Shown one piece after another: positions 1 through 9,217 of a stretch of 64,000 nucleotides of DNA; within the stretch, counting starts at the first letter, position 1, and the number at the start of each line of letters is the position of its first letter. This stretch comes from Linanthus parryae. Taxonomy: Eukaryota; Streptophyta; Magnoliopsida; Ericales; Polemoniaceae. A program made the position numbers and the translations under genes. The notes beneath the pieces were generated by a model. It did not search any database, was not told the DNA's origin, and worked only from the letters and a program-made list of their open reading frames with translations. Location: assembly GCA_023055425.1 (NCBI GenBank), contig JALGPY010000006.1, forward strand, positions 75,824,435 to 75,888,434. The letters run 5' to 3'.

Positions 1-111
1 TGAATCAAGGTACACAGACATCGAACGTCATTGCCTTGCTTTGTTTTTCGTAATAGAGAAATTGAAACACTACTTTGCGTCACACAAAGTGGTAGTGGTC
101 ACCAAGAGTGA

Positions 112-185
112 TCCCATATGAGAGGATTGTAATCTCATCTCTCCCATATGAGAGCGTTATAAAAAGAGAATTCTCCCAAATGAGA
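112..185. repeat. Three short direct repeats (TCCCATATGAGAG)
   Basis: The 13-mer TCCCATATGAGAG occurs at 112-124 and 142-154 and as TCCCAAATGAGAA at 173-185, with a period of about 30 bp. The rest of 1-278 shows no gene. It belongs to the repeat-rich 3' non-coding region of the Tat-type element. Confidence 0.6.
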
Positions 186-278
186 ACTTCATATTTCTGG
201 ATTGTCAATTTTGCTTCATTTTAGTTTGTTATAACTGTTAACAGTGGGTTATTCTCTACAATAGCAATCTGTACAAAT

Positions 279-1000
279 GCGATCTTAATTGATCATCTAA
301 GCGTATCTGTCACGATAGCAGCTCATGCAAAATGCGATCTTAATTGATCATCTAAGCCTATCTATCACGATAGCAGCCCATGCAAAATGCGATCTTAATT
401 GATCATCTAAGCCTATCTGTCACGATAGCAGCTCATGCGAAATGCGATCTTAATTGATCATCTAAGCCTATCTGTCACGATAGCAGCCTATGCAAAATGA
501 TCTTAATTGATCTTTTAAAAGCCTATCTGCCACGATAGCAGCCTATGCAAATGCGATCTTGATTGATCATCTAAGCCTATCTGTCACGATAGCAGCTCAT
601 GCGAAATGCGATCTTAATTGATCATCTAAGCCTATCTGTTACGATAGCAGCCTATGCAAATGCGATCTTAATTGATCCTCTAAGCCTATCTGCCACGATA
701 GCAGCCTATGCGAAAAACGATCTTAATTGATCTACTAAAGCCTATCTGCTACGATAGCAACTCATGCGAAAAGTGATCTTAATTGACCTTCCAAGCCTAT
801 CTGCGGTGATAGCAGCATTATACAAATGCGATAGCAATATTGTGCAAAACGATCTTAAGTGATCTACAAAGGTCTATCTGATATGATAGCACTTGAATCT
901 GAAAGCAAATCACAAGCCCATCTGCCAAGATGGCACAGCTGCGCAAATACGATCTCGAACGATCTAATAAAACATCTGCGAATTTATATGGCAGATAGCA
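279..1000. repeat. Minisatellite, 55-bp unit, about 10-13 copies
   Basis: A unit of about 55 bp beginning GCGATCTTAATTGATC repeats with starts at 279, 334, 389 and 444, then about 498, 553, 607, 661, 716 and 773, and decays up to about 1000. Each unit also contains CTATCTGTCACGATAGCAGC, with a short dyad (CTATC / GATAG). Copies 1-4 are nearly identical; later copies carry substitutions and small indels, for example near 500 where part of the unit is changed. Such arrays are typical of the hypervariable 3' region of Tat-lineage elements. Confidence 0.9.
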
Positions 1001-1219
1001 AATGCGAAACATGTATATAGCATTGTGCAAGGCGAGATATGCCGATACGCATGCGAAATTGTATTTTGTTGCAAAAGCAAAGCAAATAATACAAAAGCTA
1101 TTTATCATTATGAGTCGAAAAGACTTACAATTTATCTGTCTAGATAGCAGCTTACAAGAGAAAAAGCTCAAATCTAACTACACAGCCAACATGGCTTACA
1201 ATACATTCGAAAAGTAGCT

Positions 1220-2366
1220 GACAAGCCAGCAGAGACACACTACGGGAATCCTGACTAAAAAGGATGAACCTAACGGTCCTAACACCGTCTCTGCGACACA
1301 CAGATCTGCGGCCAAAGATCTGTAGCAAGTAGGATGCTCCTGCGAAGAGATCAACTCGCCATTAGCTGCATCCATGGCGGCAATGGTCTGGGTGGTCCTA
1401 TGTCCAAGATCTCAGGATCTGACAAGACCCCTGTCTGATCAAGATATGTACCAGAGGAACCTCCTGTTCCGGCGTACACAGTCGCCCAGAACAGGGGAAG
1501 CAGTCATTCCTCGGGTACTGGGTTCCTTGTCATGATAGCCAAGGCCATTGACGAGCCTCCTGAGCTCAAGAACGAAGAGGCAAGAAATCCTCCTCCAGGG
1601 ATGCTAGAGGAGAATTCCGCCGTTCATTATGAGACGGTAGCACGGTCACTTCGGCGCTGCACCTCACCGGGAGGCGGCCGGAAACATGACCTGCAAACAT
1701 AATACACAAAGAAAACTCTTCGAATACACATGAGATATCATCTCCATCTTCTTTATGATGGTTATAAAGAGCAATAAGCCTCATAAAGTGGATCTTGGAA
1801 ACTATTTCTACAGCACAAAGCGCAAACTCAGGATTCACAACTTGAAGTTGCCATGAATCAACGAAAAACAAGCGTTGAAGCCAGCAGTCGTAAGGACTCA
1901 CGACAAAGCACATTTTTGGGATGAAGAACCCAAATAGCAAAGACAGGGTTTATATAGACCTTGTGGAGACTCTTCAGTTGCTAAGATGAGTCAGCAGAAT
2001 TCGAAAAGAGGGTAAGGTCAATCACTTACGCCTTGAAAAGCGGTAACGATCAATTACCCTACTAAAGGCTACGACGATTCAGTTGCGTATCCTAATAAAT
2101 GACGGATAGTCATGATTCGGATGGACTTCCCAACAAAAGCGTGCTTATCTTCCGAGAAATTAGCGCGAAAATCAAGCAGAGTATCAATTGCTGATGTCAT
2201 AATTGGATATGCACAGAGATATCCTATCAAATCCGGAAAGGGCAAAACGGGCAAGTTGATTCTTGTTGTTAAAAAAAGGGGGGGGAGAAACCCTAGCAAC
2301 ATTACATTAATGTTTCAACATTACATTAATGTTCCAGCTATTTCCTTGCTATTTTTCAAATTCAAA
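1220..2366 (+). other. Non-coding spacer of the Tat-type element
   Basis: This 1.1-kb stretch separates the minisatellite from the end of the antisense PMD gene. I see no convincing gene. Short open frames on either strand (for example 1566-1940 minus) have no recognisable domain. The antisense gene's poly(A) signals, if present, would lie here. Confidence 0.5.
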
Positions 2367-2369
2367 AAG

Positions 2370-2845
2370 TCAAAGCAAATTCTTGATCAAGGAGTCATGG
2401 GGCGCGAACTGATGGCTCAGCTTCTCTACCTGCTCCACTTCTTGCTTCAATTGCTCGCACTTGGCATTCATCTCATGATAGAGCTTCGTAGCTTCTTCAG
2501 CCTTTTGCTTCTGCTGCTCCACCTTCTGCTTTTCAGCTGCGAGGTTCTGGTGGCCGAGCTTCAAAGTTACGGCTGCGCGAATCAGAGTGACTCTTTTCAT
2601 AAGAAATCTGAAACCTAGTCTGCCTTGAACTTTGGTAAGAAGATTTTGGCACATGCCACAAAGCAATTCGGCACTCTGGACAGAAATGGTCGCAGGCGTG
2701 GCCGAAGATAGCTGCTCCAAAATCCAAATGGCTTCGGTAAGAAACAACCTCCTGTCAAAGGGCCCTATCTCCAGAGATCTTGCAAATGATCGGGGGTAGG
2801 TGAGGCGCATTCGAACTAGCCAGTCCACATCAGTTTGCTTCAAAC
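2370..2845 (-). CDS. PMD gene, exon 5 (C-terminal coiled coil)
   Basis: After the acceptor TTTAG the exon reads GLKQTDVDWLVRMRL, then helix-rich sequence, and finishes with a heptad-like region rich in Glu, Lys and Gln (AAEKQKVEQQKQKAEEATK and beyond) before the stop codon at 2370. The coiled coil suggests oligomerisation (inference). The exon is uninterrupted. Confidence 0.65.
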
Positions 2846-2936
2846 CTAAAGCAATGTCAAAGCTAAGTTATGATATCAAATTCGCAAACGAATAATGCGA
2901 GATGCAACCAGCGAATCACTACTTACCAGTTCCTTC

Positions 2937-3415
2937 AAGAATCTCACGAAGAGAAGGAATGCGCATTGCTGGATTAGTTGAAGACTGCCCTTGCTCCATG
3001 GCTCTCATGTCAGCTGCGAGCTCTAACCCCTCATAGTTAGGAGGAAGAGTATAAGCCGCACCAGCTGCGACTGCATTCCCAACCTGCGAGCCCCAAAAGC
3101 TCCACGCAGGAAGAGGTGCCACCGATTCAGTCATCGCCGGAGGCGAAGTGACAGCCGAAGATGCTTGGCGTGGGACGTTCTCAGATGCGGAAGCATCAGC
3201 AGCACTTGTTCTTACTTCCTCAGCGCCAGTATGGGCATCTTCCTCCATTAGCACAGCGTCAGCTTCAGCATAATCAGAAAGTTCGATGATGTCCTCAAGA
3301 GGCTCTCCTGCGTATTCAGCAGCTGCGACGGGCTTCTCGGTATGGGAGCTCGGAATCGGAACATAGGACGCAGAAGGCTGACTTCTTTGCTCCGGCGCAG
3401 GTTCCTCAGCATTGC
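2937..3415 (-). CDS. PMD gene, exon 4 (Ala/Glu/Ser-rich)
   Basis: The exon starts after the acceptor TCGCAG and reads NAEEPAPEQRSQ, continuing through EDIIELSDYAEADAV to IPSLREILEGTG. It is open throughout and ends at the donor GTAAGT (2936) in phase 1, matching exon 5. Low complexity makes a domain call impossible. The tail IPSLREILEG looks like a short helix. Confidence 0.65.
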
Positions 3416-3496
3416 CTGCGATATTAAGTGCGATAGTATGAGGTAACTCGTATTATAAGTTATTTTGCTATCTTTACTAAAGCTAAGAGAAAGCAC

Positions 3497-4153
3497 CTCC
3501 ACGCGAAGGTGGGATTGAAGTATCTTCGTCATACACTAAAGACGCGGAACCATGCCCTATTAGTGTGTCCTCATTAAGCAGGTCCTTAAAATGAGCGTGA
3601 CCTGGGACGCGAAGAAACCAGTCAGGTTTCTGTTTCAAGTGGCTAAGGTCTAGTACATGCATATCGCTCAAATGATTACCTGAAGGTTCTCCACACTTGC
3701 CTACTAGCCAACGGCGAATGTCAGCCTTTGACACACCATGCTTTAACGCACCCACAATAACATCTCTATAAGTTACTGCGAGATTGAAGATCTCACCTTT
3801 ATCGCCGCCTGCGATTTCTTCAAAGTCTGCTTGGGCTTGCTCCAGGGCTACTGCATCCTCTTCCGGAACCGCATCCTCCTCCTCCGCCTGAGGAGTCACT
3901 ACTTCGGGAAGCACATCTTCTTAGTCAACTGGACGCACTAAGTCGTCAACATGTTGCTCTTCGAGGCTCCGCTGTCTCACACGCTCGAGCTCCTCCTCCT
4001 CCCGCTGCCTTCTCCTTTCAGCAGCTTCTGCGGCTGTCTTCCGGGACTCAGCAAGAACGTCCTCGCTTATGGGATCGTCTGGAATGCCAGAATGGGTATC
4101 TCTCTTTTGTCTCTTGGCCAAAAGGCCACCGATAATCTCATCATCATCATCAT
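3497..4153 (-). CDS. PMD gene, exon 3 (poly-Asp, charged region)
   Basis: The exon begins after the acceptor CTTCGCAG with a poly-Asp run encoded by GAT repeats, followed by a strongly charged Glu/Arg region (AERRRQREEEELERVRQR, probably coiled coil). A more ordinary segment, IFNLAVTYRDVIVGALKHG, comes next. An in-frame TAA at 3921-3923 interrupts it. The exon ends at the donor GTGCTT (3496), phase 1. Confidence 0.65.
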
Positions 4154-4229
4154 CTGCGAAGATATGATTGGTTTAAGAAAGAACTGCAAAAGAATTACGA
4201 TAATGAGAAGGGAAACGCGACGGAGGTAC

Positions 4230-4713
4230 CTCATCATTCTTCCTCATGCATCACAACTGTTCTTTCTTCTTCTTCTTCTTCATCACTTTCTCTGGGCTCC
4301 TGCCTCTCTCCTTCTTCCTCCTGGTTGAATGGAACGAAAGTCTCAACTGCGAGCTCTTTCCGCACTTTGCTGGGCATGCGACCTTTGCCTTTATCCTTGA
4401 CAGAAAGGGACCTCGCCGGAGGAGAAGTTGGAGCACTTCTAGGGGAAGAAATTTTAATTCCCTTTTGCCTGGGTCTCTTCGCTCTCGGCGCTGCAGTCGC
4501 TGGAGGGGACGGATCATCTCTGGGAGGAGACGAGGCCGGAGCATTGTCTATCAGCGAGTCAGCAAAAGCGTTCATGACTGCGCGAATCCTGGTTTCGACC
4601 TCAGGGTCCATCCTCCATGCTAGCAGGAACGACTGTTTTTGCCTTCTGGTGGCAACAATGGTGTTAACCAATGACTTGGAACGATCACCAGATGCGAATC
4701 TCCGCACATGACA
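4230..4713 (-). CDS. PMD gene, exon 2 (proline/lysine and acidic linker)
   Basis: The exon starts after the acceptor CTGTAG and reads CHVRRFASGDRSKSL, a conserved-looking tail of the PMD region, then a Pro/Ser/Lys-rich stretch (KRPRQKG, a possible nuclear localisation signal) and a run of Glu. Two consecutive TGA codons at 4231-4236 precede the last base before the donor GTACCT. The phase-1 junction with exon 3 would otherwise be in frame, so these are probably point mutations. Confidence 0.65.
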
Positions 4714-4790
4714 CTACAGCAAACAGTACAGAATAGAGGTGTCAGCATAGGGAAATCGAGAAGCTTAACACACGCGAAAAAATTGCTTAC

Positions 4791-5645
4791 CTTAGCAAAT
4801 GCCTCGCTATATCTGATGACATGCGTGTCACCCTTCTTAACTGCAGCGATCTTTTCCTTCAGAATGACGTCAGGGCACAAATGGTTCTCATGATCCAACA
4901 ATGAGTAGCAACCATATTCAGACTCGCTCCGACTGCAATTGGGGCGAAACGGAAAAGAGTTTCTCTTGATCAGGGGAGCTCTACTCGGCTGAGCGGCCGA
5001 CTGCGTCTCAATCCTCGTTTGCTGGGCGACCCAGTATGCGAGCCAGTTCTGGGAGCAACCGCCCTCGCGGGTACCTGCAGGCTGCTCAAAGGGAAGATTG
5101 TTCATGAAGACTGTCTTGCACTCCTTTGTTAGCAAGCGCTTATAGCAACCTCTGATAATGGACTGGGGCCAGATTGATGGTGCCACTGCATCAAAGCCGA
5201 ACTGGGGAGAAACTCGAGTGGGGTCAACATCCACGGTAATCCTCTCATACCTTGGCGCAAGCTCACGAATATGCTCTGCGAGGGCAGGAAGGGAACCTCG
5301 TAGACACCAGCAAAAGAACTCGCGATAGCGCTCATGGAAATGCGATCCCTCTTCGAAGAGGAGCTCTTCTGAGAAGACAACACCCTTAGAGAGGTACAGC
5401 TTTGGAAACCATCGCACGTTCTCAATGCGTGTGGCATAGGGCCTGGCAGTAAACTCTTTCCGTTTGTCGCATATCAAGCTCCAAACGCACTTGGTATTGT
5501 TCGCTCCGAACCACCTCGCAGCCCTGCCACTGTTGCGCTCCTCCGTCTCGCCTGGGGGACACCACTTGTCGGGTTTAAGTGCAGTTGGAGCATAGGATGG
5601 CCATCGCTCGAAGACCCACATCGTCAAGAAGGAAATGTTGACGAA
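4791..5645 (-). CDS. PMD gene, exon 1 3' part after the frameshift
   Basis: This segment continues the PMD fold with FLTMWVFERWPSY, then WSLICDKRKEFTARPY and IIRGCYKRLLTKECKTVFM. The exon ends with codons for AFAK followed by a donor GTAAGC (from 4790). The open frame runs on into the intron (to about 4620), but the acceptor at 4714-4715 and the matching phase argue for splicing. The frame relative to the upstream part is shifted by one base near 5648, with no splice signals there, so it is scored as a lesion rather than an intron. Confidence 0.7.
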
Positions 5646-5647
5646 AG

Positions 5648-6670
5648 TCAGTAATCGAGGTGGCCACGCGACTCTTTCATGGCCAGAACCAGCTGATCAA
5701 GCCTATAGTACAGCGTGCCCAAGACCAAGGGTCCGAGTGCGACTCTCTGGCCAAGGGCGAGCCTCACAGCAAGCGGCAAAACATGGTAGAAGACCCCATC
5801 ATGCGGGTGACCGTCAATTAAGTACCTCGACAACCAGGCACAGAGGAAAGCACAAAGGGTCAAGTGATAGCAATTACCCTCCACGTAATTCTTGGGCTCT
5901 GGGTCCTCGCTCAGAAGCTTCTTAGTGATGCTGCTGTTCGCATAGTCTCGAAAGAAGTACTGCAACCATTTGTTCCAGGTGTTCTTCGCAGACGTATCAA
6001 CCAACTGCCAGTTTGGAAGGGCTTTGGTAGTAGTCCACCGGGTGGAGATTTTCTTTACCTCTGCTAGGCATTCCTCCATCTGCGTGTACAAGGCAATCTC
6101 CGCAGCCGTCCTCAAGGGACTCAAAGGGTCCACTTCACCCATGGGATAAAGATCGTACAGCATATGCACGTCCTCGAGTGTGGGGGCAGCCTCGAACTCA
6201 GCAAAGTGGAATGTGTGAGTCGCAGGCGAGTAGCGGGAAAGAAGGTCTAGAAGCATGGACTGGTCCAACTTCACGGCAGCACCCTTCATAGCACGAACAG
6301 CGAAGTATACGCCGGCTTCATCAAGAGTCGTAGCATGATTGGTCAACACGTGGTCGATCCACTCATCCATGTAGTCCAATTTCTGGACAAAAGCTTGGGT
6401 AGAAATCACAGTGTAGGGGAAGTACCCATTTTCGATTCCCAATCGAACCACATCCTCGGAGCCAATTAACTCGAGCAAGGCTGAGTTAACCGGGCGAGTC
6501 AGTGTTAGCAATCCCTCATTTGGGACAGGAGCGGGCATTTTCTTCGCCTTAACCCTCGCATGGTAGAAATCTTTGCCGCCTAGATAGGGGGCTTTTCGCC
6601 ACAAAGCCTGCGGAAGATCAGGTATCTCTTCGTCCTCCTTGGTGGGTTTGGTTCCTTTTGTCTTGGCCAT
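5648..6670 (-). CDS. PMD gene, exon 1 5' part (N-terminal half of plant mobile domain)
   Basis: About 340 codons from MAKTKGTK. The segment includes EDVVRLGIENGYFPY, the region around LLDLLSRYSPATHTFHF and EAAPTLEDVHMLYDLYPMGE. This order, a helix-rich block followed by 'hTFhF...aPTLEDV..L..L...G', is the hallmark of PMD proteins. An ATG exists 22 codons upstream at 6736, but the MAKTK start is preferred because the sequence before it (IFLPPFSCSS) does not look like PMD. The reading frame stops at 5648-5650 and the domain continues in the next frame, so a single-base indel lies near 5650. Confidence 0.75.
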   Translation of the reverse strand: MAKTKGTKPTKEDEEIPDLPQALWRKAPYLGGKDFYHARVKAKKMPAPVPNEGLLTLTRPVNSALLELIGSEDVVRLGIENGYFPYTVISTQAFVQKLDYMDEWIDHVLTNHATTLDEAGVYFAVRAMKGAAVKLDQSMLLDLLSRYSPATHTFHFAEFEAAPTLEDVHMLYDLYPMGEVDPLSPLRTAAEIALYTQMEECLAEVKKISTRWTTTKALPNWQLVDTSAKNTWNKWLQYFFRDYANSSITKKLLSEDPEPKNYVEGNCYHLTLCAFLCAWLSRYLIDGHPHDGVFYHVLPLAVRLALGQRVALGPLVLGTLYYRLDQLVLAMKESRGHLDY

Positions 6671-7126
6671 TCCTGCGGAAGAGCAAGAAAAAGGGGGGAG
6701 AAATATGCCACACTCAGTTTGAATTTCGAGATTCAAGATCTATGGAAAGAAGGATGAACAGTTCTTGGTATCAATTTTGGAAATCAGAGGGTTGCATTAT
6801 CAGGGATTTCAAAACCCTATCTAAGGTCCTTATTGTTGAAGGATTAAGCTGCAATTGGGTCCAAAGCTTGAAGCTTCTTCACAAGTTTCAGCAGATCATA
6901 TGTTATGGGTTTACAGATTCAACGCAGTTCAAGGCATACACTGGTATTTTAAATCGAAATTGAACAAGGCCAACCTTGTTTTCGTGAAGCTTGCTTGGAT
7001 ATGCACAGTTGAAGAAGGCGATTTGCAGTTCTGAACTGATGATTGATTATCTGAATCTGCTCTCGAAGATCTCCGGGTACCATTCACTTTAAGAGAAAGA
7101 AGTGATGCTTTGCAACAATGGAGGAT

Positions 7127-7145
7127 ACAAAGTATTTATCCAAAA
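7127..7145 (-). promoter_or_regulatory. Candidate TATA-like site for the antisense PMD gene
   Basis: On the minus strand this region reads TTGGATAAATAC, a TATA-like box 460 bp upstream of the PMD start codon. The stretch 6671-7388 has no other gene and would be promoter and 5' untranslated region of the antisense transcript. The site is weak evidence on its own; the palindromic TATA pair at 7737-7838 is an alternative promoter. Confidence 0.25.
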
Positions 7146-7388
7146 ACAATGAAGGGTTGCGTCCTTTCAGTAGTCGAATCGCAACCGTCACCGTCGAATC
7201 GCGCAATCACAGGACAAGCTGACGTCACGACTAAAACCCTAAAGGCCAGACGACACGACTCTAGGGGTTTTAGGTCATAATGGCACGCACGGGGGCTGAA
7301 CTTACCCGTATTTGAATTGGTGCGTGGCGGCGACGCGTATGTTGGTTTCCGCGCATGGAAGTCTATACAACTATGAGTCTTCACGCGC

Positions 7389-7402
7389 AGAAAGGGGGCT
7401 AA
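7389..7402 (+). promoter_or_regulatory. Polypurine tract of the Tat-type element
   Basis: AGAAAGGGGGCTAA lies immediately before the LTR start TGTAGATA. A purine run followed by CTA directly before the LTR is usual in Tat-lineage elements. It marks + strand DNA priming and fixes the element's orientation as +. Confidence 0.75.
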
Positions 7403-8030
7403 TGTAGATAGTGCTTTCTGAGCTGACAGATCTTGGCCACGTGGCAACCATCCAGCACACCATATTGTGCTCCACACACACTGGATCACCAGCCGAGCTG
7501 ATCCATGTGGGGGCTGCGAGACAGAGCCCTCGCATACCACCGCACGGGACTTGTAGGGACTTAGTGGTTTGGAGGCTAGAGTAAGTCCTGTCGCGTGCGA
7601 TCCAAGCCCGCGCGCGACCTTTAGTAACTGCTTTGAGAGATTTATGGCACGAGCTCCATAAACCCGGTCAATCCGGTCAAACCCGGTCAACCTCGTAACG
7701 GTTCCGGTATTCGCGCATAACGTGCTGTAACGGTCCCTATATATGAGGACGAACGTGCCGTTGTGGTTAAGCTAATTAAGCCGCCATTAATGGGCGCATT
7801 AACCACACTACAACGGTCACGTTCCCTGCTATATATAGGACGTTAACCTTTCCATACAAAAAAAGGACACACCTGCCATACGCGGAAGCTCTGCCGAACC
7901 TCTGTCTCTCTCTCAGACATTACTACTGCCTTACTCTCTCCCTACACACAACCCAACTCTTCCTGTGCGATCTCTGATCCTCTACATACGGTGTACACGG
8001 AGGTCTCCCCGCCGGAATCTCTTGTGCACA
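7403..8030 (+). repeat. 3' LTR of the Tat-type element (628 bp)
   Basis: The LTR starts TGTAGATAGTGC and ends CTTGTGCACA. Internal landmarks are two TATA motifs (about 7738-7745 and 7830-7838), a pyrimidine-rich leader (TCTGTCTCTCTCTCAGAC near 7900) and a GC-rich 3' end (GAGGTCTCCCCGCCGGAATC). The left end follows the polypurine tract and the right end abuts chromovirus LTR sequence. Both support the boundaries. The 5' partner LTR is outside the window. Confidence 0.7.
7737..7838. promoter_or_regulatory. Inverted repeat with a TATA motif at each outer end
   Basis: The left arm 7737-7770 and right arm 7799-7838 are imperfect inverted copies separated by 28 bp. Each begins from its outside end with CTATATAT, then shares GAACGTG, CCGTTGT and GGTTAA. 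The TATA boxes therefore face both ways. In the 5' LTR the right TATA would serve sense transcription; in the 3' LTR the mirrored TATA could drive the antisense PMD gene (inference). Confidence 0.6.
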
Positions 8031-8536
8031 GTGGGTTTACTTGCCGAAGCTTGAAAGTGGCGGTGGTGGTGATGTAAAGGGCGATGGTGATGGTGGTGGT
8101 GAGGAGGATGTCGTGGCGTGCCGAGTGGGTGATGGGGATTTTTATAGAGTGAGTGAGGCGGTGGCTGGAGATGGGGCGGTGAACACGGTGCTTGGTCGTG
8201 AAGGCAAAGAAAATGAAGGCCGTGGTTGTTCTTGTACGTGAAGACGAAGGAAGAGGAAGATGAAAACATTCTGGAAAGAGAAAATTCAAATAAAATAATG
8301 GGTTTTTTTAGGTGTGAGAAAGGTACGAAAAGTGAGAGTTATTGGGTGTAGCCTACAACCAATATCTCGCGGTAGTCGTACCCGCGCTATCAAATGAAAT
8401 TTAACAAATGCTCATGTATTAATTTACGAATATTAATCCAATATTTTCTATAACCCAATTATTATTTTACAACTAAAATTCTTATTTAGCTTCTAAAATT
8501 ACTATTTTACCCTCGCTAGTTAGACGGGGTATTACA
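8031..8536 (-). repeat. Truncated 3' LTR of the chromovirus
   Basis: This segment matches the last 540 bp of the 5' LTR copy (about 24818-25360), starting at TTTACTTGCCGAAGC and ending GACGGGGTATTACA. Its low-complexity GGT-rich part near 8050-8110 can be read as His/Pro-rich ORFs on the minus strand, which I treat as spurious. About 2.4 kb of this LTR is missing from the window, separated by the Tat-type insertion at 8030/8031. Confidence 0.85.
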
Positions 8537-8550
8537 TCCTTCCCCCTTAA
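8537..8550 (-). promoter_or_regulatory. Polypurine tract of the chromovirus
   Basis: On the minus strand it reads TTAAGGGGGAAGGA, directly followed by the LTR start TGTAATACCCCG. This is the canonical polypurine tract position and sequence for Del/Tekay-type elements. Confidence 0.9.
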
Positions 8551-8885
8551 ACAGAGCTTCGTCCTCGAAGCTAAAGTCAGACAACTAATCAAGATGCTCA
8601 TACCATTTATCAAGCAATTATCTATCAAATCAAGATCACATAGCAAGTAGTTTCACATAAGTAATAGCAAATAAGCACTATCTAATGCACGCAATGCAAC
8701 ACACATAGTCTAATTAGATAAAGGCGTAGTCATGACTATCTACTAAAGTTCTCATTGTCTTATTTGGTTGCTAAGTCTCAAGGTGAAACATATCTCAAGG
8801 GTAATAAGACGTAGCAGTATTTAAGCGAAGGGTTGCATCCTCTCCCCATTAGAGAGTGACGTTCCGGGAACTCAACGTACCTCAT
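8551..8885 (-). other. 3' untranslated region of the chromovirus
   Basis: AT-rich sequence between the end of the chromodomain region and the polypurine tract. I see no coding signal. Confidence 0.6.
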
Positions 8886-9217
8886 TATATAAGTGCGGGT
8901 ACTTATTCCTCATATCATCTTCAGAATCCCAAGTTTCTTTCTCCGTTTGGTGGTTGGTCCGAAGAACTTTGACCAGCTTAAGACTCTTGGTACGCGTGCC
9001 TTGTCTTGGTGTCCAGTATCTTGACAGGTTGCTCCTCGTACGTCAACGACGGGTCGAAATCTACTGGCTCGGGATCCAACACATGGGACAGGTCTGGTAC
9101 ATACTTCTTCAGCTGGGATACGTGAAAAACATTGTGTACTCACCCCAAATTTGATGGTAGATCCATTCAGTATGCCGCTTCCCTATCCTTTCAGTAACGT
9201 CGTACGGACCGATAAAC
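8886..9217 (-). pseudogene. Chromodomain and integrase C-terminal end of the chromovirus, frameshifted
   Basis: Minus-strand translation shows GPYDVTERIGK and HVLDPEPVDFDPSL, then the chromodomain: EEQPVKILDTKTR, a one-base shift near 9000, and KSLKLVKVLRTNHQTEKETW followed by DSEDDMRNKYPHL. The pattern 'vkIL...K.....VKVLW......E.TWE.E..m...yP.L' is that of Del-type chromodomains, which bind histone tails and guide integration. At least two frameshifts separate it from the integrase core, so it is not expressed as part of a polyprotein from this copy. Confidence 0.8.

Larger units (their letters stand above)
2370..6670 (-). pseudogene. Antisense plant mobile domain (PMD) gene, five exons, broken
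   Basis: The gene lies antisense to its host element. The first 620 or so codons resemble the plant mobile domain (aminotransferase-like PMD) found in plant transposable elements and in MAIL1/MAIN-type proteins. An acidic and lysine-rich low-complexity middle and a C-terminal coiled coil follow. The start is the ATG at 6670 (MAKTKGTK). Four canonical GT-AG introns on the minus strand have matching phases: 4714-4790 (phase 0), 4154-4229, 3416-3496 and 2846-2936 (all phase 1). The lesions are a 1-nt frameshift near 5648, two adjacent TGA codons at 4231-4236 just before a donor site, and an in-frame TAA at 3921-3923. Transposase activity has not been shown for PMD proteins; a nucleic-acid or silencing-related role is inferred for the family. 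The copy is probably dead, but its splice structure is intact. Confidence 0.75.
1..8030 (+). mobile_element. Tat/Ogre-type Ty3/gypsy retrotransposon, 3' part
   Basis: Only the 3' part of the element is in the window; gag-pol and the 5' LTR would lie to the left. In + strand order it holds a tandem-repeat region, an antisense plant mobile domain gene, a polypurine tract (AGAAAGGGGGCTAA, ending at 7402) and a 3' LTR with TG/CA ends. Tat-lineage elements are known for extra ORFs, some antisense, and for variable tandem repeats between pol and the 3' LTR; both are seen here. The right end at 8030 abuts sequence matching the LTR of the neighbouring chromovirus (8031-8536 resembles 24818-25360), so the element is inserted in that LTR. 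The likely right target duplication is GTGGG at 8031-8035; its partner is out of view. The lineage is inferred from architecture because pol is not visible. Confidence 0.7.

Noticed and set aside
279..1000. Regularly spaced repeats that might suggest a CRISPR array
   Set aside because: Repeats are contiguous 55-bp tandem units without unique spacers, inside a plant retrotransposon; this is a minisatellite.
1566..1940. Minus-strand open frame of 124 codons
   Set aside because: No recognisable domain, in a repeat-rich non-coding region, and without splice or start context.
2112..2618. Plus-strand open frame of 168 codons
   Set aside because: It overlaps the last coding exon of the antisense PMD gene and its Leu-rich sequence is the complement of the coiled coil.
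7136..7690. Minus-strand open frame of 184 codons
   Set aside because: It runs across the polypurine tract and LTR boundary of the Tat-type element and shows no domain.
7942..8289. His/Pro/Thr-rich minus-strand frames (also 24863-25187)
   Set aside because: They are translations of GGT/CCA-rich low-complexity LTR sequence and cross an element boundary at 8030/8031.
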